NCBI GenBank assembly: GCA_963814295.1
Contig: CAWFCH010000008.1
Span: 299,197 to 363,196, forward strand
From: UBA6107 sp963814295
GTDB lineage: Bacteria > Chloroflexota > Anaerolineae > Anaerolineales > Anaerolineaceae
Direction of reading: 5' to 3'
Length of the DNA: 64,000 nt
Shown: one piece after another, positions 35,881 to 43,542 of the stretch
Layout of the letters: each line of letters begins with the position of its first letter
Numbering within the stretch: position 1 is the first letter of the stretch
The notes under the pieces: model-generated
What the model saw: the letters and a program-made list of their open reading frames with translations, nothing else
Databases searched by the model: none
Told to the model about the DNA's origin: nothing
Program-made: the position numbers and the translations under genes

Positions 35881-35905
35881 AACGAGATAAAGAAAGGATG
35901 TTGAA

Positions 35906-36235
35906 ATGGCATTAGACACAGCATTAATCGCATTGGGAATGGTTGAAACAAAGGGATTGGTCGGTGCAGTGGAAGCTGCTGACGCGATGGTCAAAGCGGC
36001 GAACGTTGTTTTGATCGGTTCGGAGTATCTTGGCGGCGGTTACGTCACCGTGATGGTGCGCGGAGATGTAGGTGCTGTGAAGGCCGCCACCGATGCCGGT
36101 GCTGCCGCGGCTAAACGGGTCGGTGAACTGGTTTCTGTCCATGTCATCCCGCGCCCGCACCAGGATATTGAAATGATCCTGCCGCAGAGTTCCAAGGGGA
36201 GCATCAGCGGACGCAGCACAGAAGCCAAGAAATAA
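35906..36235 (+). CDS. BMC-H hexameric shell protein
   Basis: A 109-residue single-domain BMC protein: ALGMVETKGLVGAVEAADAMVKAANV at the N-terminus, pore loop YLGGGYVTVMVRGDVGAV and a C-terminal tail of about 15 polar residues. It forms the hexagonal facets. It is the only BMC-H gene in the window. The next gene begins 241 bases later, after the structured region 36256-36431. Confidence 0.95.
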   Translation: MALDTALIALGMVETKGLVGAVEAADAMVKAANVVLIGSEYLGGGYVTVMVRGDVGAVKAATDAGAAAAKRVGELVSVHVIPRPHQDIEMILPQSSKGSISGRSTEAKK

Positions 36236-36255
36236 CCCTGGCTTTAAAACGTCGA

Positions 36256-36431
36256 GGCAGGAAACCAGAGAGGTGCGCGTGCTAACCCGGAAGGTTGGCT
36301 TTCACGCGCAGGAGCGGGCATTCATCGAAATTCGGGTGTCTACGCTTCCTCCGGGCATCGTATAGGAGGTGGAGGATATCACCGATATCCACTACTGCTT
36401 TCGTCCGTAGCCTGAAGGTGGTTGTCCTGCC
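36256..36431 (+). ncRNA. Candidate structured RNA element between BMC-H and BMC-T genes
   Basis: The 241-base gap holds no open frame but a dense set of pairings. An outer stem joins GGCAGGAAACCA (36256-36267) with TGGTTGTCCTGCC (36419-36431, one bulge). Inside, TGCGCGTG (36274-36281) pairs with CACGCGCA (36303-36310), enclosing AACC / GGTT. AGGAGCG pairs with CGCTTCCT (one bulge), and a hairpin ATATC-ACC-GATAT closed by GTGG / CCAC lies at about 36369-36392. It ends about 45 bases before the BMC-T start, which has its own AAGGAGG. I could not match it to a known riboswitch. It may be a regulatory leader, an RNA-processing site, or a small mobile palindromic element. Confidence 0.55.
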
Positions 36432-36476
36432 CGGTGTTGCGCAGTTCGCTTCAGTGATTTGAGCTAAGGAGGTAAG

Positions 36477-37103
36477 ATGGCAGAGGATTTCTCATTACGC
36501 TGTTATTGTTTTCTTGACCGCATGCAGGCGCAATACGCCGCTTTTGTGGGCACCATCACACAGGGCGACCTGCCGGTGGAAGGAATGGCAGCGCTTTACG
36601 TCGAGATGGCGCCTGGCAACGAGGTTTTCCGCGTGGTGGATATCGCGGTGAAAGCCACCGAAGCAAAACCCGGTGCGCAGATCGTTGAACGCGAATTCGG
36701 CATGTTCGAGGTGCATTCGCTCAACCAGGCGGCAGTGATCGAAGCCGGGCAGGTGGTGCTGGACCGGTTAGGTCTGAAAAAGGAAGACCGCATCAAGCCG
36801 GAAGTGGTCTCCACCCAGGTGATCACCCATATTGACCCATACCAGTCGCAATTGATCAACCGCTTCAGGCGCGGTAGTATGCTGGTGCCCGGTGAAACGA
36901 TGCTCGTGCTGGAATGTGCTCCGGCAGCATACATTAATTACGCAGTTAACGAAGCGGAGAAGAACGCCACGATCAAGATCATCCATGTTTCCTCAGTTGG
37001 TCGCTTCGGCAGAATGTGGCTTTCGGGAAGCGAAGCGGAGATCATCACAGCCAAGAACGCCGCTATCAACGCGCTTGAAAGCCTGGCAGGCATTAAGGGA
37101 TAA
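36477..37103 (+). CDS. BMC-T tandem-domain shell protein
   Basis: A 208-residue protein of two fused BMC domains (about 1-95 and 100-208). The second shows LVPGETMLVLECAPAAYINYAVNEAEK. It forms pseudo-hexameric trimers, often with a gated central pore for larger metabolites or cofactors. Single BMC-T gene of the operon; strong ribosome site AAGGAGGTAAG. Assigned to BMC-T by length, two-domain layout and context. Confidence 0.88.
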   Translation: MAEDFSLRCYCFLDRMQAQYAAFVGTITQGDLPVEGMAALYVEMAPGNEVFRVVDIAVKATEAKPGAQIVEREFGMFEVHSLNQAAVIEAGQVVLDRLGLKKEDRIKPEVVSTQVITHIDPYQSQLINRFRRGSMLVPGETMLVLECAPAAYINYAVNEAEKNATIKIIHVSSVGRFGRMWLSGSEAEIITAKNAAINALESLAGIKG

Positions 37104-37133
37104 CGCGGGGTAACCCGGACGCAGGAGTAAGAT

Positions 37134-37487
37134 ATGCCGAAAAAATTCTACACGGAACGTGATATAGAAGATATGGCCGCCCGGGGTGAGATGACCCTGG
37201 AGATCACCGAGAATGTGGTCTTGACAGAACTGGCGTTCGAAAAAGCCGGGCGGCTCGGGGTTAAGCTGCAGCAGCCGCATCAATTGCCTCCCGCTGCGCC
37301 GGTACGGCCATACCTTTCCCAACCGGTATCCACCTGCCCTGATTGCAGCGCGCCAGCTGAGGTGAACGAGTCAGACTTGAGGCAACGCATCCGGGACGCG
37401 GTCGCAGTAAAATTGGGAAACCAGGTGGACCAGGTACTGCTTGAAACCATCATCACCCGGGTACTGAACAACGTGGGGATGAAGTAA
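37134..37487 (+). CDS. Small BMC-associated protein of unknown function
   Basis: A 117-residue protein. Residues 1-45 read KKFYTERDIEDMAARG followed by a Val/Leu-rich segment to LGVKL. A Pro-rich linker (about 47-65) includes a CPDC pair. The C-terminal 35 residues form an amphipathic helix (IRDAVAVKLGNQVDQVLLE). This layout resembles small linker or cargo-adaptor proteins of BMC loci, but I cannot name the family. It lies between the BMC-T and a BMC-P gene, 3 bases from the latter. Confidence 0.65.
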   Translation: MPKKFYTERDIEDMAARGEMTLEITENVVLTELAFEKAGRLGVKLQQPHQLPPAAPVRPYLSQPVSTCPDCSAPAEVNESDLRQRIRDAVAVKLGNQVDQVLLETIITRVLNNVGMK

Positions 37488-37490
37488 ACC

Positions 37491-37811
37491 ATGCTTTTCG
37501 GGCGTGTACACGGAACGGCTGTCTGCACGGTTAAGGTCCCGGGCATGGAAGGGTTGAAACTGCTCCTGGTCCAGCCGCTCAACCGTAAACTGGAATCCCT
37601 CGGTACGCTGCAGGTGGCAGTTGATGTGGTGCAGGCTGGGCTGGGGGACCTGTGTGTGATGGTGCGCTCGCGTGAAGCCGCGCTGGCGATGCCGGAAATC
37701 AAGTTTGTGCCGGTAGACCTGGCGCTGGTGGGTATTGTGGACGAATTGAAGGTTATGCCTGATGGCACCTTTGATCTTGTAATGAAAAAAGGCACAACAC
37801 GTTATTCATAG
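37491..37811 (+). CDS. BMC-P vertex shell protein, copy 2
   Basis: A 106-residue EutN/CcmL protein (MLFGRVHGTAVCTVKVPGM, LLVQPLNRK, VDVVQAGLGDLCVMV). It is more divergent than the other two copies. Directly followed by copy 3 with a gap of seven bases. Confidence 0.92.
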   Translation: MLFGRVHGTAVCTVKVPGMEGLKLLLVQPLNRKLESLGTLQVAVDVVQAGLGDLCVMVRSREAALAMPEIKFVPVDLALVGIVDELKVMPDGTFDLVMKKGTTRYS

Positions 37812-37818
37812 GTAGATC

Positions 37819-38088
37819 ATGATCTTGGCGAAAGTCGTTGGTACCGTCGTTACCACCATCAGCCATGCGCACTACAAAACGCGCAGGCTATTGGTAGTAC
37901 AACCGCTCGTCACTCAAGGGGAAAACGCGGACGAGGATTTCATTGCCATCGATAACACCCATGCCGGCATCGGTGACACGGTACTCATCAACCGCGAGGG
38001 CAGTGGGGCCAGGCAGGTACTGAACAACCCTGATGCCTGCATCATTTCGGTGATCGTGGGTATTGTTGACTCTGTTACCCTATCCTGA
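37819..38088 (+). CDS. BMC-P vertex shell protein, copy 3
   Basis: An 89-residue EutN/CcmL protein (MILAKVVGTVVTTISH, LLVVQPLV, AIDNTHAGIGDTVLINREGSGA). The third BMC-P in the operon, so the shell may carry mixed pentamers. Followed after 31 bases by the SDR gene. Confidence 0.94.
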   Translation: MILAKVVGTVVTTISHAHYKTRRLLVVQPLVTQGENADEDFIAIDNTHAGIGDTVLINREGSGARQVLNNPDACIISVIVGIVDSVTLS

Positions 38089-38119
38089 CTAATTCCATAA
38101 AACAACAGGAGAACACAAA

Positions 38120-39088
38120 ATGAATGTGTTGATCGTTGGGGGGACCGGTCTATTAGGATACCACGCCACGCTGGAGCTGTTTGCCAGGGGGCATCTTGTG
38201 AGGCTGCTGGCCTTACCGTCGTTACCGGCTCCGGGGCTATTTCCAGAGGGCGTTTCGATTTTGCTGCAGGACCTCAACACTACTGATGATAAAGATCTCG
38301 CTGACCTGGTAACCGGCTCGGATGCCGTGGTATTTGCCGCCGGGGTGGACGACCGTGTGACGCCCAAAGCCCCGGCTTATCCTTTTTTCCATCAGCACAA
38401 CGTGGAAACGACCCGTCGCCTGGCGCGGATTTGCCGGGAAGCCGGGGTGAAACGTTTCGTTATTTTGGGATCTTATTTCGCGTATTTTCATCGCCTCTGG
38501 CCGCACATGGAATTGACCAGGCATCATTCATACATCCGCAGTCGGGTGGAGCAGACGCGCACAGCACAGGAGGCGGGAGGAGATCAGCTGGCCGTCATCA
38601 CCCTGGAATTGCCGTACATTTTTGGTACCATGCCAGGCAGGACCCCGCTTTGGAAGCCCTTGATCAAATACGCTGTTTCGCGCATGCCGCTGTTCTACCC
38701 GCGTGGCGGAACAACCTGCGTCACCGTGAAGCAGGTCGCCCAGGCCATTGCAGGAGCAGTGGAAAAAGGGGAGTCCGGAGCCTGTTACCCGATTGGTGGG
38801 GAAAACCTCACCTGGGTGGAACTTCTCACCCGCATCACCCGGCACGCCGGGCACGAAAAGAAGGTGATCACCCTACCGGATTGGCTGGTAACCACAGGAA
38901 CTGCGTTGGTAAAAACGTTGCATCATTTGCAGGGAAGGGAAAGCGGGCTTGATCCGGTACATTTTATCAGCTTGCAGACGGCTGAGACCTACATTGATCC
39001 TGCCAATTCACAATCAGTATTGAGGTACGAGTCAGGTGGACTCGAAGAGGCATTACGCGAGACCGTAGAGGTCTGTATAAAAAAATAG
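38120..39088 (+). CDS. Extended SDR / NAD-dependent epimerase-like protein
   Basis: A 322-residue protein with NAD-binding VLIVGGTGLLGYHATLEL at the start and an active-site region RHHSYIRSRVEQTR. The usual YxxxK is replaced by Tyr-Ile-Arg-Ser-Arg, so the catalytic Lys is an Arg. The C-terminal part fits an epimerase/dehydratase substrate domain. It has AACAGGAG before its ATG and shares the BMC transcript up to the terminator at 39088-39110. It lacks an encapsulation helix and may act outside the shell on a sugar or nucleotide-sugar substrate. Confidence 0.8.
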   Translation: MNVLIVGGTGLLGYHATLELFARGHLVRLLALPSLPAPGLFPEGVSILLQDLNTTDDKDLADLVTGSDAVVFAAGVDDRVTPKAPAYPFFHQHNVETTRRLARICREAGVKRFVILGSYFAYFHRLWPHMELTRHHSYIRSRVEQTRTAQEAGGDQLAVITLELPYIFGTMPGRTPLWKPLIKYAVSRMPLFYPRGGTTCVTVKQVAQAIAGAVEKGESGACYPIGGENLTWVELLTRITRHAGHEKKVITLPDWLVTTGTALVKTLHHLQGRESGLDPVHFISLQTAETYIDPANSQSVLRYESGGLEEALRETVEVCIKK

Positions 39089-39110
39089 GATCCCAGCACG
39101 GGATCCCTTT
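39088..39110 (+). terminator. Terminator of the BMC operon
   Basis: A 7-bp perfect stem GGATCCC / GGGATCC with loop AGCAC followed by CTTT, overlapping the SDR stop codon. Confidence 0.75.
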
Positions 39111-39284
39111 CAAAGTCTTGAAAATATTATCTTCTTGCTTTCTTCTGTCAGGTACTATATCGGGGTGGCTTGTTCATCAGCCGAAACATTCACACCGTGG
39201 GTGGACGTCCTGGGAAGTGCTCTCCTCAATGTAAAACCAAAATGTGGGTCAAGCGATTCCCGCCATGCACAGGCTATTGAAATA

Positions 39285-39692
39285 TCATCCTTCTCCTGAT
39301 TCGTCGATCGGCTTGCGTATGGTGATGGTAAACGCGAGCAGGATCACGCCCACCGCGACCGGGATATACCAGAGCGGCGCGTAGGTATCAACAAAAGCAG
39401 TGTCCTGAATGATCTGCCAGCTTAATAAGTAGAAATTGTTATAAGCGATGACCCCGCCGAGCATCAGCAGTACAGAAATCACCACCAGGATCCAGCTTCT
39501 AACTGTGTAAGGTGGTGTACCTTTTGGCTGTTGCGGCAGCGGCGAACCCTTCGACCTGCCTTTTACTTTGCGGCGTTTGAGGGCAAGATCACGTTCATAG
39601 CGTTTCTTTTGCCCCCTGAGCATGGCGATTCGCAGGTAGAAAATAGCGATGGCAATGATGACGACGATCAGTTCCGTCGATATTTTGTTCAT
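39285..39692 (-). CDS. Hypothetical membrane protein
   Basis: A 135-residue protein with three predicted helices (residues about 7-25, 68-88, 108-128) and a very basic loop (KKRYERDLALKRRKVKGRSKG) between the first two. No known family. Its start overlaps the stop of the upstream gene by four bases, so they form one translation unit. Confidence 0.65.
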   Translation of the reverse strand: MNKISTELIVVIIAIAIFYLRIAMLRGQKKRYERDLALKRRKVKGRSKGSPLPQQPKGTPPYTVRSWILVVISVLLMLGGVIAYNNFYLLSWQIIQDTAFVDTYAPLWYIPVAVGVILLAFTITIRKPIDESGEG

Positions 39693-40180
39693 TTCTTTCG
39701 CTCCAGTCTGTTCTTGATGATGCGTTTGAAATCCTGCTTGGTGGGTGTGAGCCCAATACCCCGTTCGCGATAATTACCCTTGGGTGTTACTTCACCAAAG
39801 CTGGTACGATGTGGCTGGTCGACATCATCCTTCCTGATTAAAACGAACATAGAGGAATTGTAGAACCTAACCATGGCAAAGCGGCGTTCCGGCCGGGGGA
39901 TCAACCCGATAAAATAGGCATCCCCATCCTCTTTCGGCGAAGGAAGGGTGATGGTGATCAACTGGGTCTTGGCATTGATCTGGTCTTTTTCGATCGCAAG
40001 CCCGGGGGCAGAAACACGTTTCACCTCAGGCAGCTTATCTCCCATATGATCCCAATAGAATTTCAGGAACTTGACGCCATCCTTGTTCATGTATTTCACA
40101 AAGCCATCCGTCTGGCCATGAAAAAGTGCAGGCATCGCGTCGAAGACAAAGTTCCATTGGTGACTTTTCTTTATGTCCAT
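39689..40180 (-). CDS. Hypothetical soluble protein
   Basis: A 163-residue protein without signal or membrane helix, containing WNFVFDAMPALFHGQTDGF and a C-terminal basic tail. I do not recognise the family. It lies four bases after the NmrA-like gene and overlaps the membrane protein downstream. Confidence 0.68.
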   Translation of the reverse strand: MDIKKSHQWNFVFDAMPALFHGQTDGFVKYMNKDGVKFLKFYWDHMGDKLPEVKRVSAPGLAIEKDQINAKTQLITITLPSPKEDGDAYFIGLIPRPERRFAMVRFYNSSMFVLIRKDDVDQPHRTSFGEVTPKGNYRERGIGLTPTKQDFKRIIKNRLERKK

Positions 40181-40184
40181 TCAG

Positions 40185-41084
40185 TTAATCCTTTTTTTCA
40201 GAATATATCGCGTTAACCCTGTTGCGCTGGTCTGTGGTATTGATGCGGTGAACAAAATCAGAAAAAAATGTTGCCGGTTTCTTGATCAGGTAGCTAAGGA
40301 TATTCGCGTTTCCTGCCAGGTTGTAATTCTCGTAGTATTCGAACATTAATAACAAAGTCTTTATTGATTTCTCATCAAGTCCGGAAAGGCGGGCGTTTTC
40401 CTCCCAGACCGCTCGATCCATTGCCACTGCACGCACGGGTTTTCCGAGTTCAGTGGCCAGCACCTGGGCCACTTCCACCTGGCTGAGAGCTTCCGGTCCA
40501 GCAAGTTCATAGATGGCGCTGGAATGATTCAACTGGGTGAGTACAACCTCGGCCGCCGCTGCAATATCCTCCAGGTCAACCATGCTGATGCGGGCTGAAG
40601 GGGCATATGGCACGGCATATGTGCCATCCTCTTCGATGGATTTCCAGTTCGCCAGGATGTTCTGCATGTAGGCGCAGGGCTGTAGAATAGTGAAATCCAG
40701 ACCGGATTCAAAGAGTTTTTCCTCAACACGCATTTTCTGCCAGTGATGCGGCATGGCTTCAACCTGGGGATGAAGAACCGAATGGTATACAAAGCGGCTC
40801 ACGCTATGTTCCCTGGCGAGTCGGATAAGCGTTTCGCCAATTTCAAGTTCGTCTGGCGTCATGTTGGGGCAAATGAAATAAATCTTACTAATGCCGTCCA
40901 AGGCGCGGGTCAATGATTCCTGATCGCGGAGGTCTCCAATGACGATTTCCGCGCTTCCGATTTTATTAATTTCCTCTGCCTGCTGCGCTGTACGAATCAG
41001 GCTGCGCACACGCACGCCATGAGGTACCAGCCTGTTTAAAATGGCTTTACCGGTTTTACCGGCAGCCCCGGTTAATAAGATCAC
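40185..41084 (-). CDS. NmrA-like NAD(P)-binding protein
   Basis: A 299-residue atypical SDR. The dinucleotide motif is ILLTGAAGKTGKAILNRL. Later SRFVYHSVLHPQ and FTILQPCAYMQNIL mark the NmrA/QOR2 (YtfG) group, which lacks the catalytic Tyr-Lys pair. It may sense NAD(P)H or act as a quinone reductase. First gene of a three-gene minus-strand operon. Confidence 0.85.
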   Translation of the reverse strand: MILLTGAAGKTGKAILNRLVPHGVRVRSLIRTAQQAEEINKIGSAEIVIGDLRDQESLTRALDGISKIYFICPNMTPDELEIGETLIRLAREHSVSRFVYHSVLHPQVEAMPHHWQKMRVEEKLFESGLDFTILQPCAYMQNILANWKSIEEDGTYAVPYAPSARISMVDLEDIAAAAEVVLTQLNHSSAIYELAGPEALSQVEVAQVLATELGKPVRAVAMDRAVWEENARLSGLDEKSIKTLLLMFEYYENYNLAGNANILSYLIKKPATFFSDFVHRINTTDQRNRVNAIYSEKKD

Positions 41085-41147
41085 GAATTCACTCTTTTCC
41101 TGAAAGGTTTAATAGTCTCCTGATTATAATCGATGATGAAAAGAAAA

Positions 41148-41172
41148 ATCCCCGATGTCAGACATCGGGGAT
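41148..41172 (-). terminator. Terminator after the nucleobase permease gene
   Basis: An 11-bp perfect stem (ATCCCCGATGT / ACATCGGGGAT) with loop CAG, with T-rich flanks on both strands. It serves the minus-strand permease gene ending at 41205. Confidence 0.85.
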
Positions 41173-41204
41173 TTTTGTGTTTATTCTTACGATACCTTGT
41201 TGTT

Positions 41205-42623
41205 TTACTCTAGTACATCAACCGCGCGTACCTTTGGCGGTTTTATGAAGAAGAAGAGCAAGTTAAGCAGGATACCGAAGACAGCAGCTGCTGCGATCGC
41301 GGGCCAACCAAAGGGGAAGATACCTTTCAGCAGCGGGATGGGCAGGTTGCCACCGTAACCAATGTTGCCGCCGATGCCGACGACCAGGATGAGCGCGACA
41401 ATGGCCAGTTTACCGGGATCATAAAGATCAACTTTCTCAGCCATCATCAAGGCGATACCCTGCACGCCAATGACACCGTAAAGGTAGATGGCAAGGCCGC
41501 CATTGACTGCGGTCGGGATGCTGTAGATAGCATCGCGCAGCGGGCCGATGAAGCCGAGGACAACAGCGATAAGACCGGCGGTGATGAGTGCCGGGCCGGA
41601 GTAGTTGCGGGTGATGACCATGAGCGAGTTATTCTCACCGTAGTTGGTGCCGGCGGTGGAGCCGAAGAGCCCGTTCACCAGGTCATTAAGACCATCGAGC
41701 ATCAGGTTGAGGCCGATGTGCCTGGCGAGGTACGGCTTTTCTCGTCCCTGCTCCTCAGCCAAGTGGTCTACGTACAAGCTGATCTGGTACAGGTGAGCGG
41801 TGGATTCGGGGATGGTCGCTATAGCCATGACGCCGATACCGATCATCGCAGTCGCTGAAAGCGCGTTATTGAAGACCGGGAATACAATCTTCGGAGCGAT
41901 GAGCCAGTTGCTGGCACCGATGGATGAGAAATCTACCAGGCCGATGGGAATGGCTACGATGTAGCCAAATACCATGGCAAGGAGGATGGGGAGCATACCG
42001 ATGAAACCCTTACCCTGCAGGTAGACGGAAAAGACGACCGCTGCCAGGAAGGTGAGGGCTGCTGCCAGCCACCATTTAAGCGTCGGGGCCATGTTGGCTT
42101 CAACACCGCAGCAGGTACCGGAAGCCATGGTCAGGGCGGTGTAAGCGAGGCCGATACCGATGATGATGGCGACCGAACCGGTGATTTCAGCGGGCAGGAT
42201 CTTATCCAGACTCTGCTTGCCGCCGGTAACGCGGATGAGCAGACCGAAGAGGATGTTAAGAATACCAGTGACGATGAAGCCGGCGGTGACGACGGCAATC
42301 GTTTCCGGTTTGGCGGGAGCGCCAAAGGTCAGTTCGGGTTCAAGTACTGCAACAATCGCGGTCACGGCCGCGATGTAGCTGAAGCTTGAGCCGTAGTACA
42401 GGGGAATATAGGTATTGATCGCGAATTTCGATCCAAGTAGTGCGACGACGGTGCCAAGACCGGTGATGGTTAAAACGGTCGACACATCAAAGTGCATGAG
42501 CAGGGCGCACAGCACGGTGGCCGGGAACATGGTCAGAACGTGCTGAAAACCGAGCAATAACATCCTGCCAAAGGGCGGGGTATCCTGTGGTAGGTAACCC
42601 AACACTTTTGAAGTAGTTGCCAT
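41205..42623 (-). CDS. NCS2 family uracil/xanthine permease
   Basis: A 472-residue transporter with about 14 membrane segments. NCS2 markers: LLLGFQHVLTMFPATVLCALLMH at the start, IATIPESTAHLYQISLYV in helix 8 and LFGSTAGTNYGENNSLMVITRNYSG in helix 10 (the substrate-contacting Glu are both present). It belongs to the UraA/xanthine-permease branch and would import a nucleobase by proton symport. Next to the intact Mo-hydroxylase operon, which supports a purine or pyrimidine substrate. Its leader (42624-42850) has a TTGACA on the minus strand. Confidence 0.92.
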   Translation of the reverse strand: MATTSKVLGYLPQDTPPFGRMLLLGFQHVLTMFPATVLCALLMHFDVSTVLTITGLGTVVALLGSKFAINTYIPLYYGSSFSYIAAVTAIVAVLEPELTFGAPAKPETIAVVTAGFIVTGILNILFGLLIRVTGGKQSLDKILPAEITGSVAIIIGIGLAYTALTMASGTCCGVEANMAPTLKWWLAAALTFLAAVVFSVYLQGKGFIGMLPILLAMVFGYIVAIPIGLVDFSSIGASNWLIAPKIVFPVFNNALSATAMIGIGVMAIATIPESTAHLYQISLYVDHLAEEQGREKPYLARHIGLNLMLDGLNDLVNGLFGSTAGTNYGENNSLMVITRNYSGPALITAGLIAVVLGFIGPLRDAIYSIPTAVNGGLAIYLYGVIGVQGIALMMAEKVDLYDPGKLAIVALILVVGIGGNIGYGGNLPIPLLKGIFPFGWPAIAAAAVFGILLNLLFFFIKPPKVRAVDVLE

Positions 42624-42881
42624 AGGTTTTTTTCCTTCTTTCCTTTGATTAATTGGTTTTCTTCGATCTGATACTACCTGCCTGGTTTGAGCTCAAAACT
42701 TAAAAATATGAATTCAACATGTTTTTTCGCTCGCCCCTGAAATACAAATATTCTCTCCGATACGCACCTCCTCATTTTATTGTCTATGACCATCTTGAAG
42801 AAAAATACATATGTTAATAATACAACATTTTGTCAAGATGGGTTGGTGGGGAGAGTATATCTCCCCACCAGGTTAATTTTC
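42624..42881 (-). promoter_or_regulatory. Leader of the nucleobase permease gene, with promoter and hairpin
   Basis: On the minus strand TTGACA at about 42829-42834 is followed by an AT-rich stretch that could supply a -10 box, about 200 bases before the permease start. A perfect 11-bp hairpin (42844-42854 / 42860-42870, loop GTATA) stands just upstream, after the small membrane gene; it may end the previous unit. I looked for a purine-riboswitch core and did not find one. Confidence 0.45.
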
Positions 42882-43040
42882 CTACTTGCCTAGTATGAGA
42901 GCAAGGATAAGGACGACCAGCCCAACGGGAATAACATAAACCAGCATGCGGAATTCAGGTACTTCCATGAATTTCTTCTTGCCTTCTTCCGGTGCTTCTT
43001 CCGTGCCTGTTACCTTGGTGTCTTTTAATTCTTCTGCCAT
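42882..43040 (-). CDS. Small single-span membrane protein, 52 residues
   Basis: Starts at ATG 43040 with GGAGGAAAG just ahead, stops at 42882. Acidic/basic N-terminal half (MAEELKDTKVTGTEEAPEEG), then one hydrophobic helix LVYVIPVGLVVLILALILG and a Lys end. It overlaps the end of coxG by 16 bases, so it is co-translated with the Mo-hydroxylase operon. It might anchor or assist the enzyme at the membrane; no family known. Confidence 0.75.
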   Translation of the reverse strand: MAEELKDTKVTGTEEAPEEGKKKFMEVPEFRMLVYVIPVGLVVLILALILGK

Positions 43041-43480
43041 CTTTCCTCCAAAATTTTATCGAGTTTTTCAAACACAGTCTTGAACATGGATTTTGCGACA
43101 CTGTCGATCATCCGCTGCCCAACACTGGCAAGAGTACCACCAATATTTGCCTCACCTGTGTACTTCAACATTGTGGTTTCGTCACCCAGGTCTTCAAACT
43201 TTACGTAACCGACCCCTTTGACAAAACCTGCTCCGCCTTTACCCTCGATGATGAGGGTGACACTTTCAGGGGGAACCTCATCGGTGAGGGTGAGATTACC
43301 TGAGAAGTTGGCAGATACCGGTCCAACGCGAATTCCCAGAACCGCTTCGTAGTGAGATTCATCGATCCTAACCATCTTTTGCATGCCGGGAACAGCCGCC
43401 CCCAGCGCATCAGGATCATTGAACATCTCATACACGGCTTCACGAGGAGCTTTAAAAAGATGCTCGCCTTCAACTTTCAT
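43025..43480 (-). CDS. coxG: CoxG-type SRPBCC protein of the Mo hydroxylase operon
   Basis: A 151-residue protein starting MKVEGEHLFKAPREAVYEMF with the CoxG/SRPBCC fold (FNDPDALGAAVPGMQKM, later GEANIGGTLASVGQRMID). Relatives recruit CO dehydrogenase to the membrane or help maturation. Fourth gene of the operon after FAD, Fe-S and Mo subunits. It is followed by the small membrane protein. Confidence 0.9.
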   Translation of the reverse strand: MKVEGEHLFKAPREAVYEMFNDPDALGAAVPGMQKMVRIDESHYEAVLGIRVGPVSANFSGNLTLTDEVPPESVTLIIEGKGGAGFVKGVGYVKFEDLGDETTMLKYTGEANIGGTLASVGQRMIDSVAKSMFKTVFEKLDKILEERWQKN

Positions 43481-43542
43481 AACACACTTCCTCCTATTTA
43501 GTTTCGCTGTGGGTCCAGGTAGAAGTTAATTCTACACCTGAT

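Noticed and set aside
36236..36476. Cobalamin, FMN, TPP, lysine or SAM riboswitch
   Set aside because: None of the conserved cores of these classes could be found; the stems fit none by eye. A covariance search would settle this.
42624..42850. Purine riboswitch in front of the nucleobase permease
   Set aside because: No three-way-junction core (no matching loop-loop and TAT...GTC pattern) seen on the minus strand.
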